DNA from: Karstenula rhodostoma CBS 690.94
Lineage: Eukaryota; Ascomycota; Dothideomycetes; Pleosporales; Didymosphaeriaceae
Direction: 5' to 3'
DNA: 64,000 nucleotides
Assembly: GCA_010093485.1 (NCBI GenBank)
Contig: MU001496.1
Coordinates: 935,666-999,665 of the forward strand
Shown here: positions 44,767-57,220 of the stretch, in pieces
How positions within the stretch are numbered: position 1 is the stretch's first letter
Layout of the letters: each line of letters opens with the position of its first letter
The notes under the pieces: generated by a model
What the model was told of the DNA's origin: nothing
Database searches by the model: none
Seen by the model: the letters and a program-made list of their open reading frames with translations, nothing else
Program-made: the position numbers and the translations under genes

Positions 44767-45915
44767 ATGGCGAAGACGAAACCCCAAGACCGAGCGCGAA
44801 AAGCGAAAAAGGACGCAAAGAACGGTGCGGCTGATGGAGCAAAGAAACCCAAGACGTCACCCGAAACGCTGCTCGTCCAAGCCGCCGCATTACTACAAAC
44901 ATCGCAGCCAGACGAGGCCCTCGTAGCCGCCAAACGAGCGCTAAACCTCCTCCAACCCACATCCGAGCCGACCTTAGCTGCACTGCCCGCTGTCAACCTT
45001 CTCGGAGAAATAAACGTAGAACTCGGAGACCCAGATTCAGCAAGAGAGGCTTTCCTGGCTGCGATAGCGTTGGACATGGAAGGTGTACACGACGGCGCAG
45101 AAAAGTTCTTGTGGCTTGCTCAACTTAACGAGGAAGGCGGAGCGGAAAGTGTACGGTGGTTTGAAAAGGGTGTAGAGGTGCTGAAGCGGGAGCTGAGCGA
45201 GCTGGAAGGCAAGATTGTAAAGAAGGCTGAAATCGCAGATGCGTTGGCCGAGAAGAAGCAGAAGATCGCGAACGCGCTCTGCGGAATCGCCGAGGTCTAC
45301 ATGACCGATCTATCGTGGGAAGCTGAAGCCGAAGCCCGATGCGAAGCTGCCGTTACCGAAGCTCTACTCGTTGCACCCGAGATTCCGGAACCGCTTCAAA
45401 CACTTGCGTCAATACGGATATCACAGCTACGCGTCGATGATGCGAAAGCAGCCCTGACGCGGAGCATGGCTTTATGGACAGACTTGGAACCTGACGATCC
45501 TTCGATCCCGGACTACTCCACACGAATAAGCTTATCTCGCTTGCTGATGGAGGCCGACATGGAAGACGAAGCAATCGAAGTACTCGAAAGGCTTATTGGC
45601 GAAAATGACGAAAGTGTAGAGGCTTGGTACTTGGGCGGATGGTGCTTGAACCTGATAGCTGAAAAGCAAAAAGCAAGCGACGACGTGGAGCGGATAGCGC
45701 CGCTTCTGAAGGCAAGTCGTGACTGGCTAGAAAACTGCCTCAAGCTATATGCGGCGTTCGAGTACGAGGATGAGCGGCTCAAAGCTCACGCCGATGAGCT
45801 GTTGAAAGAGCTCCATGGCGTTGTGGGTCCGTCTACTGGCGAGGAAGAAGAGGAAGAAGAGGGAGAGGACTGGGAGGATGCGGACGATGACGATGCAGAA
45901 ATGGACGGAACGTGA
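44767..45915 (+). CDS. acl4: Assembly chaperone of Rpl4 (Acl4)
   Basis: Single exon of 382 residues. The basic N-terminus MAKTKPQDRARKAKKDAKNG looks like a nuclear localisation signal. TPR-like helical pairs follow (LLVQAAALLQTSQPDEALVA, AAKRAL, PAVNLLGEINVELGDPDSAR, FLAAIALDMEG, AEKFLWLAQLNEEGG), then further repeats to about residue 340 and an acidic tail (EEEEEEEGEDWEDADDDD). This is the layout of Acl4, which protects newly made Rpl4 and escorts it to nuclear pre-60S particles. The ATG at 44767 follows a TATA box; the frame upstream has only TTG. Confidence 0.88.
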   Translation: MAKTKPQDRARKAKKDAKNGAADGAKKPKTSPETLLVQAAALLQTSQPDEALVAAKRALNLLQPTSEPTLAALPAVNLLGEINVELGDPDSAREAFLAAIALDMEGVHDGAEKFLWLAQLNEEGGAESVRWFEKGVEVLKRELSELEGKIVKKAEIADALAEKKQKIANALCGIAEVYMTDLSWEAEAEARCEAAVTEALLVAPEIPEPLQTLASIRISQLRVDDAKAALTRSMALWTDLEPDDPSIPDYSTRISLSRLLMEADMEDEAIEVLERLIGENDESVEAWYLGGWCLNLIAEKQKASDDVERIAPLLKASRDWLENCLKLYAAFEYEDERLKAHADELLKELHGVVGPSTGEEEEEEEGEDWEDADDDDAEMDGT

Positions 45916-46733
45916 CGGGCGTCCGGGTAGCTTGTTGTGATGCAAGATCCAAAGCAAATGCGTTCTGCGTTTGCAGTTGTACAGTGCACATGGGAGAATT
46001 TGGCTCGAAGCTTCTGGTCGCAAGAAATAGTTCCGTCGCACTTTCGGCAGGCGGAGTCTGGACGACCAAGCTTCGGTGTATCTGCACGTCCATGGTTGTA
46101 AGGGTTAATAAAGGCTGCAACCAGAGGGGGTGAGTAAGTAAGCTCGCCTACCTACAAGCATCAAGCATGGCCCTCTCCAGCATGGTGGTCGGCGTAATAC
46201 TGCAGTCCCTGCATCTCTGCCGCATGCTGCAGGCGCGCGGGATGATGGATCTACATAGTTGGAATGAATCGACGGCGGTTCGAGCCACGGCCAGACGTCG
46301 TCTTGTTTGCATTTTGCAGCTGCACGTACTGTGTACACAGCAATGGCCATTCCACATGCATGCCCACGTTGGCGTTGGCGATGGGTTCGTTGCTCGATCC
46401 GGTGCAGCTTCGTGTTTCAAGCTCGCGTCCATTCAGCCAAGCCCTCTAAGTGCTTGGGGAAGTGTGCACCCAACCATGCGTGTCTCGCACACGAAGAAGC
46501 AGACAATGCTGTGCCCCATCCTCGGCTGGCACCACGCAGATATACTCGCTGTTCGCTCGGTTGTAGATTCGCGCTCCAGTCCAGCACTCGCTCGCCGCGC
46601 GCCCCACACTCGAACCGACCGATGAAGGCACCGTTGCAAGCCCGCTCGTCTGCGCGCGCCCTGGATACTGGCTGCAGCTGAGTTACTCCCCATCTAGCCC
46701 GGACATGCCCTGCGACAGGGCCCGCTTCGCCGA
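45916..46733. other. Intergenic region upstream of the SCAP gene
   Basis: About 820 bases with overlapping open frames in several phases, none with a domain or with consistent splice signals. It should carry the acl4 3' end and the SCAP promoter. Confidence 0.45.
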
Positions 46734-49700
46734 ATGATCTGGTACCTTCTCTATCCACTGCGTGGGTGAGTGCGCGCCCCGTCCCGAGTCTGATGATCTG
46801 ATCGTGTGGCTCAAGCCGTATTAGGACCTCGGAACCAGCCGAACTGTCGCCCACGCACCCGGTCCACCGCGCGTTCAAGGCCTACGGCACCGCAACAGCG
46901 CGACACTGGCTTCTGTCGATAATCCTCACCGTCATCGTTTCCGTCCTGCTCTGCTACCCGGCCGTCTTCCAGACCGACAGCCCCGCAGCCGCCGGCCTGC
47001 GCAACCTCCCGAAGCATGTGTGGACGTCCACCACCGAGGTGGATGGCGAGCGGGCCGCTGACGTCGAGGCCCGCCAGGTCTGGGTGCATGGCGACTATAT
47101 GAATGCGATTGACCGGCGCGTGTTGAGAGCAGCATTGGACGTGCAAGAAGCCCTCATCGGCGACGGCTTCGACGACGTGCTCGGAACACCACCCCCAAAC
47201 AGTCAATTGGCGCGCCCCCGCAGCGAACAACGTTGCCTCGCGTCCAAGCCTGGCCAGAGATGGGGCTTCCACTCGCCCCTGATGTACTGGAACTGCTCGC
47301 ATAAGCTCCTGGATGAGGACCGCGACTTGCTTGCAACCATCAATTCCCACGTGCGTCTGCAATCGGCACTGAACATTACATTGCGACCGAGCACTGTCTT
47401 CGCGGGCAAGGCCTTTGCCAAGACAAAGCTACGTTCAGCTGATGCCATAGTGATCACGCTGTTTGACCAGACGACCACCGGTCTTGGAAATAGTTGGGGC
47501 AAGAGGTCGGGATCGCTCGCGCAGAACCTCGCGCCGGACTGGTCCATGTTTCCGCACGATGGTCAAGTGGCAAAAAGCCGCCTATACGAGTTCCGCTCCA
47601 AACCCATGACACTAAACGACGATCTGTTTTTGGCAGCATCGTACATGGTTACGGCTGCTTATGTGGTCATGAGGATGATGCAGCTCCGGGCTGTGAAGAG
47701 CTGGTTTGGTTTGCTCATTACCATAGGCGTCAAAGTGAGTTCTCTCTAATTGATGTTTCTGTCTACTGACCTGAAAATAGATGACAGTCTGTGTTATCGG
47801 TAGTTTCACCATTTGCTCTTTCCTAGGCATCAATCTTGCTCGCATCCCTAGACCGTGGTTTCCAGGAGTGGTATTCTGTTTTGGCTTGGGAAACATGTAC
47901 GCTACATTGCCTTTACATTGTTTTGGACCTTCTTTAGCTGATTACGCGTAGCTTCCGCCTGATCAACGTTGTTCTCGAAACTCCTGCTGAAATGCCTTCC
48001 CCTCAACGCATTGGCCACGCTCTTGGAAAGGTTGGCCATCTTTCTATTGCTGTAGCCGGACAAAACCTCGTTCTTATATATCTTTGTTCTCGAATTGTCA
48101 CGCCTTGGGTCGCAGACTTCTGCATATTCGCTGCCGTTACCCTTATCCTCGACTTGGCTTTCCATTTGACCTTCTTCCTTGCCGTTTTGAGCGTCGACGT
48201 CCAGCGAATGGAGCTTTCCGACTCGCTGGAACGAATTGACCTGAATCAGCGAGCAGACAAGAGCCGCCGGACAGAACGTCAACCCTGGCTCTTGGCATTA
48301 CGACAAGGCACACTTCCTGTCAGTACACGATTCGCAGGCTCTGTCGCGATGCTATCCTTTTTGCTAGCCATTAATTGGCATTTCTTTGACAGCAATGGGC
48401 GAAAGCTCACCGTGCATACTCTCAAGGAGAGAATATTCCGGAGAAAGGAGAAACTAGATGTCGCTTTAACTTGGACTCTACCATCCATCAACCAGGCCCG
48501 CACCCCTGCTGAATGGTTGCGCATACAAGACCATAACACAGCGAAAGAACTCCTTGGTGTCGTAAAACCCGGCGCCCACAGCTTTGTCGCCAGGATATAT
48601 GACCCGATTCTAATTGTCTCAAAGAACGCAACGGGAAGAGACATGGGACAAAAAGTGTCATCTTTGACTGAGAGCTTCCATCACTTCGCTCGTGGACATG
48701 CATATTCTGCGGCACTGATGGTTGCGTTCTTGATCGCCGGAGTCACGCTGCTCATGAATTATCTGCTCTGGACTGGCCTTCCTGAAGGTTTCAGGGAAGA
48801 AGAAGAGGACGAGGATGCATCTTTCAACGTCGAAACGCTGTCAGCCGTTCAAGCGCTAGATATTGTGCGGCTTACCTCTTCGCCAAAGGGTCATATTGTC
48901 AGTGTATCGCTGGATCGAACGACTTCAATTTGGTTCCACGACCAAAATGGCTTTCGACAAACAACCCTACAAACAGCTGCCATGAAACCAAAGCTATGGC
49001 CCATCATAGCAAGCACCATGGACGATGCGGGCAACTTTCTTGCATTGTGTAGTACCGACGGGGTGATAGGCCTGTGGAGTCTCACCGCTGCACGGTTTTC
49101 GACGGTGCAAACTGTAGAGCTTCGCGGCCAGGTGCCTATACTGCTCACGTTTGCTACGATACCTCGATCTGGCCAAGATATTTTCACTCTGCTACTTGTA
49201 ACTTCGGACGGCTACTTGATGGAATTTGAGACACGCGGCGGAATCCACCGTACCAGAAGAATATGCACACGTGCTGTTTTGTGTGCTACGATCTATACTT
49301 CCCGCAAAGGGGAGCTCGGTCTCGTCTTTGTCACCATAAACGGGGAGGTACATATCCTAGCTCTCGACGGTAGTCAAGACAAGACATCGGAAGTGGTCGC
49401 CGGTCTCGACCCAGGGCCACCACCTGGAAGCAATCCATTGAAGATACGCTGTATCGAGGCGGTGCCTTCCTTAGGTATGATCTTCGCGCTACGAGATGAA
49501 GAGGCGGAGATATTCGACTTCAACAGCCGCGGGCTTATTCATGCTCTTCGAATTGGCCACGCTAGGCCCCATTCCTTCCGTGTTATGCATTCGGCGCCGC
49601 GTCAGTGCGCATGCGGCGCTCCAGCTGTTCATTCTCTTTCAGTTGCTTACACGGAGGAGGAGACCGATCACTTGATCATGCAGACATTCACTCTTGATGA

Positions 49701-50319
49701 CTGTCCGACTTCTCTAATCTGTCTGGGCAAACCCTCCGACAACGATACCCTTAACTGCCAAAGGCTTGCTTCTGCCAGCGATATTGTTCACATCGTCGAA
49801 CCCGCTGGAGCGTGGGAAGCCATATCATCTCTCGGTTTAGTAGGCATCCGAAGATGCGATTCTACGCCGAACCCGTCATCGGTCGCTTCCAGCGCAAATT
49901 ACAGACCCCCAGCGCCTTTAGCATCAGCATCTGCGCTACATGGGCGTGCTGTGAGGCACAACGAACCATGCCAAAGGGCGATCACAGCTACATCGACCTC
50001 ACCGCCTACGCATAATACCGACATTGACGGCTGGCAGGCATGGACACTTTCAACGAGTGGCGAGTTCCGTTGGCGCCCACTTGGTTCTTGCTCGGTTGGC
50101 GATGCTGACGAGCTACTAGGCGACGATCAACTGTTCGTCGCCGCTGCCGGGCCCATGATGAAATTGGGCAAGAGAAGCGTCGTAGTCGGTTTTGGCAACA
50201 CAATCAAGATTATCACATTGGGGAGGGAGACGTTTGACGGGTCAAGCACTAGTGTGGACCTGGGCATGGCGATCCACAAATCGAAGACGAGACGAGGACC
50301 TGGCAGAAAGGTGCAATGA
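46734..50319 (+). CDS. scp1: SREBP cleavage-activating protein (SCAP/Scp1)
   Basis: Four exons, 46734-46765, 46825-47734, 47781-47896 and 47952-50319, give 1,141 residues. After MIWYLLYPLR a first membrane helix (HWLLSIILTVIVSVLLCYPA) leads to a lumenal loop. The sterol-sensing domain spans about residues 285-445 and carries GLGNIFRLINVVLETP, where mammals have GLEN, and FCIFAAVTLILDLAFHLTFF with LAVLSVDVQRME at its end. The cytosolic C-terminal half from about residue 650 holds WD40 repeats (VSVSLDRTTSIWF, LALCSTDGVIGLWSL). SCAP binds SREBP and escorts it from ER to Golgi when sterol is low. Introns are 59, 46 and 55 bases. The exon-3 splice at 47896 turns the apparent GNMF into GNIF. The gene seems complete. 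Confidence 0.9.
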
Positions 50320-51040
50320 TTAGATGACTATGCAGCGTGGGAACGGAAAGGGAATCAGTCTACCATTGGCGCATTAAAGGATTGAACTTGGACATAGGAC
50401 GCACATACCCTTGGATGAACGGCGTCCTGGTGAATACATAGCGCGTGATGGACATCACTGGGTCGACTTGTACCTCGTGGGAATATGGTGGATTTTCAGA
50501 GCGCGGTGCTGTGGCAATATGGCTGGAATTCGGCCGGATAACACGGATATGAATAGCTTGGCTCTATTATATTGTTCCATGTGTAGCGTCAGGCTTGTCG
50601 GAGAGCGTCAGACTTGTCAGAGAAGACTTGGGAATCAGGGTAGAGATGAATGCAACATGTCAAGGCGCTGTGAGCATTGACGTCAGGGTCTGGAGTCCCT
50701 GGCAACCTGGAGCATTGGTCCCCGCTCTCACCAAAGCGGGTGCATCCCTGTCGGTTCGGCTACGGCAGGGGCTCTGAGCAGTGAGCACACGATCTTTCTC
50801 CCTCGTGCCTCGACAAGCCGCCTTTCCACTGCCACAGTTTGCGACAATCGCGCATTCCTGCCGTGCCAGCTTTACACACCGATCGCATCTTCGTTTGCTC
50901 TTCTGACATGTGAGTGGAATCCACCAAGCACCCCCCGTTCAACGAGGAGGCGCATCTTTCACATGCGACCAAAGTCCGACTTTCGTCATCCTTCGCGCCC
51001 GGATACACGAGTGCCTCGCGAGTGCCATGCATGCTGACCC
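50320..51040. other. Intergenic region with upstream ATGs
   Basis: About 720 bases. Near its right end ATG codons at 51027 and 51031 precede the kinase start in two other frames. A short near-repeat of GCGTCAGRCTTGTC occurs near 50,590 and 50,610. Otherwise nothing was recognised. Confidence 0.45.
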
Positions 51041-52464
51041 ATGGCAAAGCCAACCATGGCGAACGAGAACGCACCATTCGACCCGTACGAATCGATACGA
51101 TACATACCGGCGCGCTACAACTACGAAGATTCGGACACCTCGGCCCTGAACCTCATACTCACCCTGCGGCCGGAATGGCGCGGGTCAAAAGCCTCGGTCG
51201 AGTTTGTGCGCTTCACCGACGGCATCACCAATACGGTATGTGCCCCTGCCACTGCCACTGGTTCCGGGAGAGATCAAGGCAAAGGGGGTTTCGCTAACGC
51301 TGTGCCGACAGCTCCTCAAAGCAATCAACAAGCAGCCAGGCCTGTCCCAGGCACAAATCGACAACGAAGCGGTTCTGCTGCGGGCGTACGGGAAAGATAC
51401 CGAAGTCTTGATAGACCGCAAGAGTAAGTAGTTCACGCCCCGGCAACGACGCTCCCGCTGACACGCAGGCAGAGGAAACATCGTCGCATTGTCTGCTCGC
51501 CCGCCACGGCCTCGCACCTGCGTTGCTCGCTCGCTTCGACAACGGTCTCCTATATAAATACCTGCAAGGCAATGTCTGCTCGCCCGCAGACTTGCGCAAG
51601 CCGGAAGTATGGCGCGGGGTGGCACAAAGGCTTGGGCAATGGCACGCCGAACTACCAATCAATAGCATCAGCACAACATGTCCCACACCTACACAGATCG
51701 CTCCTTCCAAAACCAAACGTGCTTCACTTGTGGCCATGGCAGATCTGACGCCAGGCAAGCCGATCCCCAACGTGTGGACCACGATGCAGCATTGGATTCT
51801 CGAGTTGCCCATAAGCACCACTCAACAACTCGAGCGCCGGACCCTCCTGCAGAAGGAACTGCAATGGCTTGTTGCCCGTCTGGGCGATACACCTGGTGTT
51901 GGAGGCACAAACCCCTTCGTCTTCGCCCATTGCGACCTGTTGAGCGGGAATGTCATCGTTGATCCCGCGCCCTCGTCTGCCTCGGCGTCGCGCCGTTCCA
52001 GCGCGTCTGGTGGCTCGGAAGAGAACGAACCGCCAGCCACCGTATCCTTCATTGACTACGAGTACGCCTCGCCGGCGCCTGCCTCCTTTGACATTGCGAA
52101 CCACTTCGCCGAATGGGGCGGCTTTGATTGCGACTACACCGTGTTGCCCACGCGCCACGTGCGCCGAGCGTTTCTGCGCGAGTACCTATACAGCTTCAGC
52201 ATGCACATGAACCGTGCAGTCAAGGAATCTGAGCTAGACGAGCTGTTCGAGCAGGTCGACGCCTTCCGAGGCGTTCCCGGCTTCTACTGGGGGATATGGG
52301 CACTGATCCAAGCCAAGATTTCCTTGATCGATTTCGACTATGCGAGCTATGCTGAGATAAGATTAGGAGAATACTGGGCATGGAAGCGCGAGACGAACGG
52401 CGAGCGGGCTGCTGCCGCGGAGCAGGTGCCCGTACGGGAGAGGCGGTGGGCGCAGGACGAGTAG
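51041..52464 (+). CDS. Ethanolamine/choline kinase
   Basis: Three exons, 51041-51235, 51312-51423 and 51473-52464, give 432 residues. The phosphotransferase motif FAHCDLLSGNVI (Brenner's HxDLxxxN) lies near residue 254 and the choline-kinase motif FIDYEYASPAPASFDIANHF near 294. Upstream are RFTDGITNT in the nucleotide-binding loop and ETSSHCLLARHGLAPALLAR, and downstream WGIWALIQAKISLIDFDY. It phosphorylates ethanolamine or choline in the first step of the CDP (Kennedy) pathway. A Ser/Ala/Glu-rich insert (SASASRRSSASGGSEENEPP) sits between the two motifs. The start could also be the ATG at 51056. Exon 3 uses the second of two tandem AGs to keep the frame. Confidence 0.9.
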
Positions 52465-53656
52465 GATTCCTCCAGGCCTTCCAACAACCAGGCCATGTAC
52501 AGTTTCTTATTATTCTGAGACGAGCGAGCAGCACAGTATCGATATCAGTTGATATGGAACGCATCAGAAAGCATGGCCGACCTCTGGGACTTTTGGCGTT
52601 CTAGCGATCTGGCAGGCGCTTTCTGCGACTTTATATATTAATAAGCATAACCTTTTCTTCATTGTGCGAACTCCAACGTTCTCTTTCATTCGTGAGTGAA
52701 CAGTTCCGGAGCCAGCTTGAGTGCCTTTGTGCAGAGAAGGAGCTATGAGAGTGCTACGCCTGAAGTTCGCCCGAACCTACACAAAACACGTTTCGCAATA
52801 CCCTCTCCCTTCCAGAAACATACCTATTCAATGCGTGTTTCTTTCCAATATATTCGCCCTCTGTGGCAGAAGCGCTCACCTCAAAACACTGCGTATCTCG
52901 TGCTTCACACCACGGACAGATACCCTGCTGTCCATGTCCAACTCTTCCCCTCCGCCGACCCAATCAACACAGCAGCCATCGGCGATCACTACTCATGTCT
53001 CGCCCCATGGCGAAACCTCTTTTTGGAGAGTCATCCCGTGCGATCCGAGCACACTACTGACTCTCCCACGGGGAGTCGCCCTTCTCCGATCCTCACTGCT
53101 AGCGCTACCCCGTTCCAGCCCCGGGCTTCGATATCCGAACACCCTCGAGCGCTAAGCGCCGCAGAACGTGCAGTGTGGGGTAAGCAGAATCGGGGTCCTG
53201 GGCTGGATGCTGGACCCTTGCCGTTGGAGCGAGTCCTGCGGCTGAGTCGCGTAGACCACGTCGAGCGCTAGGGAGGGGCCGGTGTTGGATTTGCGTGCAG
53301 TTGGTTCTAGACAAAACAAGGTACACGCTTGAGGAGTCGAGCGACGTGCAGCGTCAGGCGTTCGTCGTCTAGCGAAGCTGTCCGTGAGAAGAAAGCACAA
53401 TGTTCAAGTCAAGGAATCGATGTTGAAAGACGTCTTCTCAATTCGTGATCAATAGCTCGTCCATGCGCTTTCCGCTTTCCAAATTGTCCTTCTTATATAC
53501 AGAGAACTCGAGGATGAAGCTGAGCGTGGTATCTTCACACCGTTTAGCCGTAATTCGTGACTCTATCCCAAACCTAAGCCCAGATCTTATAACTTTTCCA
53601 GATGCAAAGCAAAAGCGTTGCATTATCCCAACCTACGGCTTCGTAATCTCTTCCAT
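52465..53656. other. Intergenic region with a doubtful open frame
   Basis: About 1.2 kb. An open frame runs to a stop at 53269-53271 and has an ATG at 52831 (146 codons); other frames on both strands are also open. It lacks a domain and I do not call it a gene. The rest is the flank of the kinase and the 3' flank of the CTF1-like gene. Confidence 0.35.
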
Positions 53657-56600
53657 CTAAACAGTGTTTGTCTCTATCCAGTCAACGCCCTCGAGCATAA
53701 TATCGTCAAAGGTGAAAGTCTCGCCTACAGCGTCCAAGTTCAACAAGCTGTCAAACTCGCCGTCCTCGAAATCGTGCGATATCGGGAGGCTGCTGAAGAG
53801 CATCTCGTTGTCTTGGTGGTGATTAATGTTGTTGTTGTTGTTGTTGGACGGATTCGGTGGCAAATCCATCAGACTCCACTTGTTGAACGGGGTGGCCACA
53901 GTCGGCGCGGCCGTGGGCGCTGGATCTTCCGCAATCGTGATCGCGGGTATTTGATCGTGATCATGGTCGGACTCTGGTGGCGTAGACGCGAGGAAGGTCT
54001 CGAGACGGCGCGCGACTTCTTCGTCAGTAACGTTGTTTTGTGTTGCACTCTTCTCCAGCATAAGTAAATTCGTCGTACCGTTATCCGGAGGCGGCGTCAG
54101 CGTCGAGCAGTGCAACTGCTGTGACGCGGCGATCGCAGGGTTGCTCAGAGCCTGCATATCCATCCGTCTCCCTGCGTTGACCAAATCTTCAACCGAAGTC
54201 ACTGGCGAAGTCTTCACGCCAAGAGGTGATGTCGCACTGTCTGTGACCGGGGTTTGTACCGTTGCAGGTGCAACGTGTATGCCGGCTTTGCGAATAGCAG
54301 CCTCCAAGAAAGCCGTCGAATAATCAGCTGCAGCGTACAGGTCCCTGAGTTTACCCATCACGGCCATGCATTGGCAAAATCCGCGTAACGATGCGCGGCG
54401 TGTATCTTCTTCGGGTGCTTTAATGTCCAACAAGTGTATGATAATGGCAGGAAGTAGAACCGTAACTCCAGTAGTAGGCAAGTACTTCACAAGATCGGCC
54501 TGGTCAAGTCGCTGCGCAATAGAGGTAATGGCCGAGGCGGCGCGGCGAACGTTGCGACGTGAAACATCGAGAAGATCCGACGCAACGTTTGCTTTCACCG
54601 GAACACTAGCCGGGCCACCATGCGAAGAAGGTAAAACTTGCGGACGGTGCAGCGCAGATAGCGTGGTGAAGAAAACCATGTGAAGTAGGGCTCGGTTTAC
54701 ATCCAGCGAGTTCTCCCCGGTGAAATCGTCTGAATACTTAGCTTCATCTGCTAGATTTTTGACCCAGTGCTGTAATTCTTCGTCGCAGGCCTTTACCTCG
54801 CTGGTCTCAGGGTCCAGCTTTTTAGGTAACAGCATCATGGTTGTACGGTCGTTTTGCAAGCCTTGGTTGTTGTTCAGGACGCAATACTGCTTTGAGAGCA
54901 CGTGGGAGATGCAAAGGCACAGCCTAGCCTTCTCGATGCACATGATGGCCAACTGGCGCTGCAACGCGACGTCTCGGGCGGCGCGACAGTCCGCTGGGAC
55001 ACAGGTGACAGAATCAGGAATGGCAGCAATCTCGAAATCATCCAAAGTCAACATAGGTACGTCGAAGTCTTCCGACTTTATCCTCGTTGGGCGACGCATG
55101 CCGAGGGCTATAAGACGGTCTCGCATGTAGGTCGACCACCATATCCGTTTCCATAATTTCGTGCGCTTGCTGTCCATGTGGGTCTTGTCCGGGTTGCGAT
55201 GGAGTCCGATCGTATGCGCGACCGAAGTCGCGACGCCCATCCAGTGCCATGTGTCTTTCTGGTCATCGGGAGTTTCATAATAGTAAGTCAATAAAAGCAA
55301 GGCTTGCACTAATGATACACGGTCAGATTCGTAATCGAAATCGTAGAGAATCTATAGTCTGTTAGATATGGTTCGCTTTCTGGATTCGAATGCAAGAGAT
55401 CTTCTGCCACATGACAGGCGAGTCGTAACGTACGACGGGCCGATGCTTGTGCAGGTGCCAGGTGAAGCTCGTGCGCTCGGCCGAGCCAAGTAAAACAAGC
55501 GAATGCATGAGAAATCGCAACTCACCCTAGTCTTCTGGAAAAAATCCTTGCGAGCTTCCTTTCTGGTCGCGTAGCCCGCTGCACGCAAGTAGTGCATATC
55601 GATGAACGCAGAACCTGCGAACATAACGGCCTGGAACAGAATCAAGCTGACTTTGCCCAAGCTTCCATCAGCTTGATCAATTGTCATCAGAAAGTCCCGC
55701 AATTCCAGAAGAGGCATATAGGGATGCACAAATTCGATGTAGGCACGAAGCATTTCACTGCGCAAGGTGCCTGTAGGTACGGTCAAAGCACCCTTCTTTT
55801 CGAGGTAGGCCACCTCATCGGGACCGATTTTTGAGGGCAGCGGCTTGATGAACAAGGGGAGATCGGCCACGCCGAGCTTTGGAGCTGTATAGCCAAATAC
55901 AGCTCGTTGTGAATCACCGGCGAAGGGTGTGGATGGGAGAATGGGCATTCCATTGGTCTGGGAGTTCACGGACATGCGGCGGTGGAGATCTGCCAGGCCA
56001 AGACGGTTCCCATGGCTTTGGTCTGTGAGACTGTTAGTCCATGTGATTGCGCAAAAGTAACATCAGCGTTCAAAACACACAGATGGAGTGAGGCACGTGC
56101 TCGTCGTGCCATGTCTCAGCGTCAAGTGACCGCCGCGTTCCAGCCGAGGTCAGGGTTTGGATGCTGTCCAAGGCGTCGCGCGAAGCGAGTTTGCGGCTGG
56201 CAGCGGCTGGCGATAGATTCGTAGGCTCCGTGTGGTGCTCGTCGTCCTTGGTCCACTTCCTGCAATACCGTCAGCAACGAGACGCACAGACCAACAATGC
56301 CAGATGGGCATCAAGGCTGATTTGCAAGAGAAGGTGATGCAGTCCTGGCGGCGTTGGTGGCTTGCGGAATAGCTCCGCTGGGCCTGGCCACTCGCATGAC
56401 GCCATGCTCATAAACATCATGGTTCGACATGGGCACAATGGCATTGGCGAGGGGCCATCGGAAGCAGGCTCGTTGGGGTTCACTGACTTCTTGCGTCTGC
56501 TCTCTGACACAATGCATTCGACTTCGTCCAGTCTGCAATTCGTGCAGGGTGCGCCGTGTTCGGTGACGTTGCAGCGCACTTTGCGAGCTCGACAACACTG

Positions 56601-56729
56601 ACACGCCTTGGAGGCCCTCCTCTTAACCGAACGGCCGGTCGCGTGTGCGTCGAGTCCTGCGTGGGCGGCCTTGCGCTTGGGTGGCTGGAACTCGTGCTGG
56701 GACGGGGGTGAATTGGAGCTCTCGGACAT
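53657..56729 (-). CDS. Zn2Cys6 regulator, cutinase transcription factor 1-beta type
   Basis: Four exons, 56729-56488, 56259-56081, 56022-55526 and 55351-53657, give 870 residues. The binuclear cluster has C43, C46, C53, C62, C65 and C72 (ACQCCRARKVRC, CTNCRLDEVEC), followed across a 228-base intron by KKWTKDDEHHTEPTNLSP. Exon 2-3 junction gives HVPHSIYQSHGNRLG. The fungal transcription-factor middle domain follows (RAYIEFVHPYMPLLELRDFL, RLWKRIWWSTYMRDR-type KRIWWSTYMRDRLIAL), and the C-terminus is Asn-rich (six Asn in a row) and acidic. Related proteins (CTF1-beta, FarB) govern cutinase and fatty-acid breakdown genes in response to fatty acids. That role is by family. A fatty-acid-type enzyme lies next door. 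Confidence 0.88.
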
Positions 56730-57189
56730 GGTGGCCGTTTACTGCTGTTTGTTGGCTTGAGCAGCAATGGGAGGAATGCGGGGATGGAGCAAAGACGGCA
56801 GGAGCGGGCAGGGCAGGTGCGGAGGGCAGCCGGTGCATTATGTATCGTGTATCCAGGCCAATTTCGCCATAGTGGAGTTTCCGCAGCGGGCTGGACAAAG
56901 CTAGGCGCTCACGCGGCTTGCGATTCAAGGGCGCTGGGTTTATGCCTCATGACACAGGCTTCGCACCTGCGGTGGGTGGGGATGCTAGCGCGTACCCCAG
57001 GCAAGCCCCCAGACGCCTCGGATGGTCGGCGCTCTGCCATTCCGCGTTAGGCCCATGGATGGCGCTTGGCACTCGGTGGTTTTCGGGGCCCACGAGACAC
57101 ACAAACGGGCGCGTCGCCGTCAGCCAGCCTCCCATCCGAGCGCGGGCGGGCGGCTGTGCTGGCACCTTGCCGCGGCTCAGCGCAGCATG

Positions 57190-57220
<31 letters not shown>

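Noticed and set aside
46260..46300. tRNA-like GGTTCGAGCC segment
   Set aside because: The flanks do not form an acceptor stem or D arm, and no complete clover-leaf was found.
52696..53271. 191-codon open frame as a possible gene
   Set aside because: It begins at GTG, other frames are equally open, and no domain or splice structure was found. From the ATG at 52831 it is only 146 codons.
56271..56729. 152-residue protein starting at the CTF1-like gene and reading into the first intron
   Set aside because: A GT at 56487 and AG at 56260 join the zinc cluster to the conserved KKWTKDD segment; the read-through tail has no family resemblance.
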